From an uncultured Lachnospiraceae bacterium (lineage in GTDB: Bacteria; Bacillota; Clostridia; Lachnospirales; Lachnospiraceae), in assembly GCA_900549995.1 (NCBI GenBank), contig URQQ01000007.1:1-64000 (forward strand): 64,000 nt of DNA. Reading direction: 5' to 3'. The number at the start of each line of letters is the position of its first letter. Positions within the stretch are counted from its first letter, which is position 1. The translations under genes and the position numbers were made by a program. The notes under the pieces are model-generated. The model searched no databases, was not told the DNA's origin, and worked only from the letters and a program-made list of their open reading frames with translations. Below are positions 62,429 to 64,000 of this stretch, one piece after another.

Positions 62429-63028
62429 ATGAAGAAGAAAGGTATTATAAAAAATCAAGAGGGAAGTGCACTGATTCCAGTATTGTGTATTCTTTGTATT
62501 CTCGCGGCTTTTGTGTTGGCGATGGTGTTCTCGTCGTATCAGGTACTGACACGGGCGCAGAGGGCGGCAACGAAGGAGCAGTGCCGGATGTCGTCAGTGA
62601 CATTCGGGGAACAGTTCCAGAAGATGCTGGAGGAGGACAGTTCAGAAGACGACACCGTACTCAATGAAGCACAGAAATATTTTTATAATAAAGTTTGTGT
62701 TGAAAAGAGCTGGAAGTATTATAACAAAGAGGAAGAAAATCATTCTGATAAAGAAGAAGTAACGAAGGTGTTCAATGCAGAATTGCCTGGAACAAGCAGA
62801 GAAAATGTCGGTGATGTGACAATTAAAATGTACTGGGAATGGAATGAAGAGGACAGCAATAACGCTCAGTATCAGACCATTGTGCTTGTTGTGAAGGTGA
62901 AGAGCAGTCTCCGGGGACAGCAGTACACATCGACTACACAGTACGAACTGCGCAAACCGGATACAGATACGATTGACTGGAACGATACATCCAACTGGAA
63001 ATGGGCACACAGCTGGAGCGGCAATTAA
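62429..63028 (+). CDS. Type IV pilus/pseudopilus tip subunit, GspK/PilX-like
   Basis: 199 residues. A basic leader (MKKKGIIKNQEG) is followed by the prepilin site G-SALIP and a hydrophobic helix (VLCILCILAAFVLAMVF). The +5 position is Pro, not Glu. Loss of Glu5 is the known hallmark of GspK and related tip pilins. The C-terminal part is soluble and hydrophilic, ending in NWKWAHSWSGN. It follows the giant pilin by 42 bases and precedes the GspI-like gene by 10. Confidence 0.78.
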   Translation: MKKKGIIKNQEGSALIPVLCILCILAAFVLAMVFSSYQVLTRAQRAATKEQCRMSSVTFGEQFQKMLEEDSSEDDTVLNEAQKYFYNKVCVEKSWKYYNKEEENHSDKEEVTKVFNAELPGTSRENVGDVTIKMYWEWNEEDSNNAQYQTIVLVVKVKSSLRGQQYTSTTQYELRKPDTDTIDWNDTSNWKWAHSWSGN

Positions 63029-63038
63029 GGAGGAGATC

Positions 63039-63389
63039 ATGAAGAAGAAAACAGATGGAATGACGATGGTTGAGGTGATCGTGGCATTTGCAGTTCTCAT
63101 GATCGGCCTTGCCGGAATATATAAGGTGACGCTTTTATCTGGAAATATGACAATAAAAGCGTCAGAAATACAGGCGCAGGTAGATGATCTGATGAATAAG
63201 TATTATGAAGATAAGCTAACAGACGCTACGCTCGCAGCCGGAGCAATTGAGATTACAGAGAAGGATAAAGATGACCCCTCGAAGACAGGGGAAAAGCTGG
63301 GAACATTTCAGTCGGTGATTAAGGATGCGGAAAATGAAGAGGGATATCATATCTATTATTTTGAAGACCCTGAGGAAAGCGGGGATTGA
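63039..63389 (+). CDS. Minor (pseudo)pilin, GspI/PilV-like
   Basis: 116 residues. The N-terminus KKTDG-MTMVEVIVAFAVLMIG has the cleavage glycine, Glu at +5 and the hydrophobic helix of GspI/PilV-type subunits. The rest is a short soluble domain (ASEIQAQVDDLMNKYYED). AGGAGG is 6 bases before the ATG. It is followed 2 bases later by the GspJ-like gene. Confidence 0.82.
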   Translation: MKKKTDGMTMVEVIVAFAVLMIGLAGIYKVTLLSGNMTIKASEIQAQVDDLMNKYYEDKLTDATLAAGAIEITEKDKDDPSKTGEKLGTFQSVIKDAENEEGYHIYYFEDPEESGD

Positions 63390-63391
63390 TC

Positions 63392-63946
63392 ATGAAACTT
63401 CAAAAGAACGTGAAAAGGCTTCTGAAAGAGAAGGATGGATTTACACTGGTTGAACTCCTTGTTTCATTTACCCTTTTACTGATTCTGATGACAGCCGCAT
63501 TTGCAGTTATTTCTCCATCGGCAAAAGTATTTATGAAGTCGATTGGCGCCGGGCGTGCTCAGAGTGTGAGCGGCATTGTGATGGACCGGATTGTAAATGA
63601 GCTGGAAAATGCGGAAGAGATAATTACGGTAGATCGTGATAAAGTGGAGTATATTGACAGTAACGGCAATCTTGTCTACATGGAAAAGAAGATGGTAGAC
63701 AGAGGAGATGTAGGAAAAACAGAGTATACAACCCTCGCATTATCGTATTATCTGGCTGATGACTCTTTTAAAGAGTGGATGTACCCTAAAAAGATGTATA
63801 TGGGAAATACAATTGAAGAGCTGGAATTCTCAAAGGTAGAAGATAAAGAGGATTTGGTACAGGTAAAATTAAAGCTTAAAAATTCTCAGACAGGTTATGA
63901 GTATGAGAGAACAAGGATTGTAAAGTGCAGCGGCCTGGAAGAATAA
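63392..63946 (+). CDS. Minor (pseudo)pilin, GspJ/PilW-like
   Basis: 184 residues. The leader ends KEKDG-FTLVELLVSFTLLLIL: perfect cleavage site, Glu5 and helix. The soluble part (SGIVMDRIVNELENAEEIIT, YTTLALSYYLADDSF) resembles PilW/GspJ in layout. The ATG at 63392 follows GCGGGGA. With the two preceding genes it makes the K-I-J trio that primes assembly in type II secretion and type IV pili. The window ends 54 bases later without another start. Confidence 0.82.
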   Translation: MKLQKNVKRLLKEKDGFTLVELLVSFTLLLILMTAAFAVISPSAKVFMKSIGAGRAQSVSGIVMDRIVNELENAEEIITVDRDKVEYIDSNGNLVYMEKKMVDRGDVGKTEYTTLALSYYLADDSFKEWMYPKKMYMGNTIEELEFSKVEDKEDLVQVKLKLKNSQTGYEYERTRIVKCSGLEE

Positions 63947-64000
63947 ATTACAGTACAAAATTTACTCTAAACAGTAATGATATGATCCGATGGAAAAATC

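Overview
The window looks like a chromosomal segment of a gut-type Clostridia bacterium, most likely a Lachnospiraceae member of the Dorea, Mediterraneibacter or Blautia sort. This rests on strong Gram-positive ribosome binding sites, TTGACA/TATAAT promoters with 17-base spacers, moderate GC, a YesMN-type two-component system, an anaerobic cobalamin pathway, feoAB, a CwlJ/SleB-like hydrolase and several families typical of Lachnospiraceae (DUF5685, DUF975, DUF6465, the PF06541 CmpB-like membrane family). The genus is inference. I see no rRNA, CRISPR array, intact insertion sequence or prophage. There is one tRNA (Gly, CCC).

Layout. 1-12067 is one plus-strand operon for late cobalamin synthesis (cobC-like, cbiB, cobD, cbiP, cbiC) and early tetrapyrrole synthesis (hemC and a cobA-hemD fusion). 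It runs without a real gap into a five-gene Dpp/Opp/Nik-type ABC importer. 12075-16876 holds an Hpt protein, a REC-HD-GYP protein, a DUF5685/J-domain/membrane-protein trio and a Lys/Ala-rich DUF6465 protein. 16924-20727 has a long leader with a strong promoter and internal hairpins, then a sugar symporter, a cytidylate-kinase-like protein and a Gfo/Idh/MocA dehydrogenase. 20731-29354 carries a redox-family small protein, membrane proteins, a Na/Pi cotransporter, a cell-wall hydrolase and a large hybrid histidine kinase.

29433-40018 contains the tRNA and a complete beta-mannoside locus: a YesMN two-component system on the minus strand facing an ABC importer, GH2 beta-mannosidase and D-lyxose (mannose) isomerase on the plus strand. 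The locus ends against a 420-base non-coding element bounded by palindromes, and the far edge of that element appears to supply part of the promoter of a MATE exporter. 40492-48086 has the MATE exporter, a YgjP-like metallopeptidase, a phospholipase-D protein, a PHP phosphoesterase, a DUF975 protein and a diguanylate cyclase. 48097-50435 is feoAB (minus) with a Fur box, divergent from a PF06541 membrane protein. 52098-54948 is a TVP38-family protein with two GT4 glycosyltransferases.

55016 to the right edge is the most striking part. A 2435-residue protein begins with a perfect type IV prepilin signal and then carries a long GLUG-type glycine repeat region, a discoidin-like domain encoded in distinctly low-GC DNA, and Fn3-like C-terminal segments. 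Three small prepilins follow whose N-termini match the GspK/PilX, GspI/PilV and GspJ/PilW tip subunits. This reads as a type IV pilus or pseudopilus tip cluster presenting a giant modular adhesin. No assembly ATPase, platform protein or prepilin peptidase lies in the window. Diguanylate cyclase and HD-GYP proteins in the same window may connect to pilus control, but nothing in the sequence proves this.
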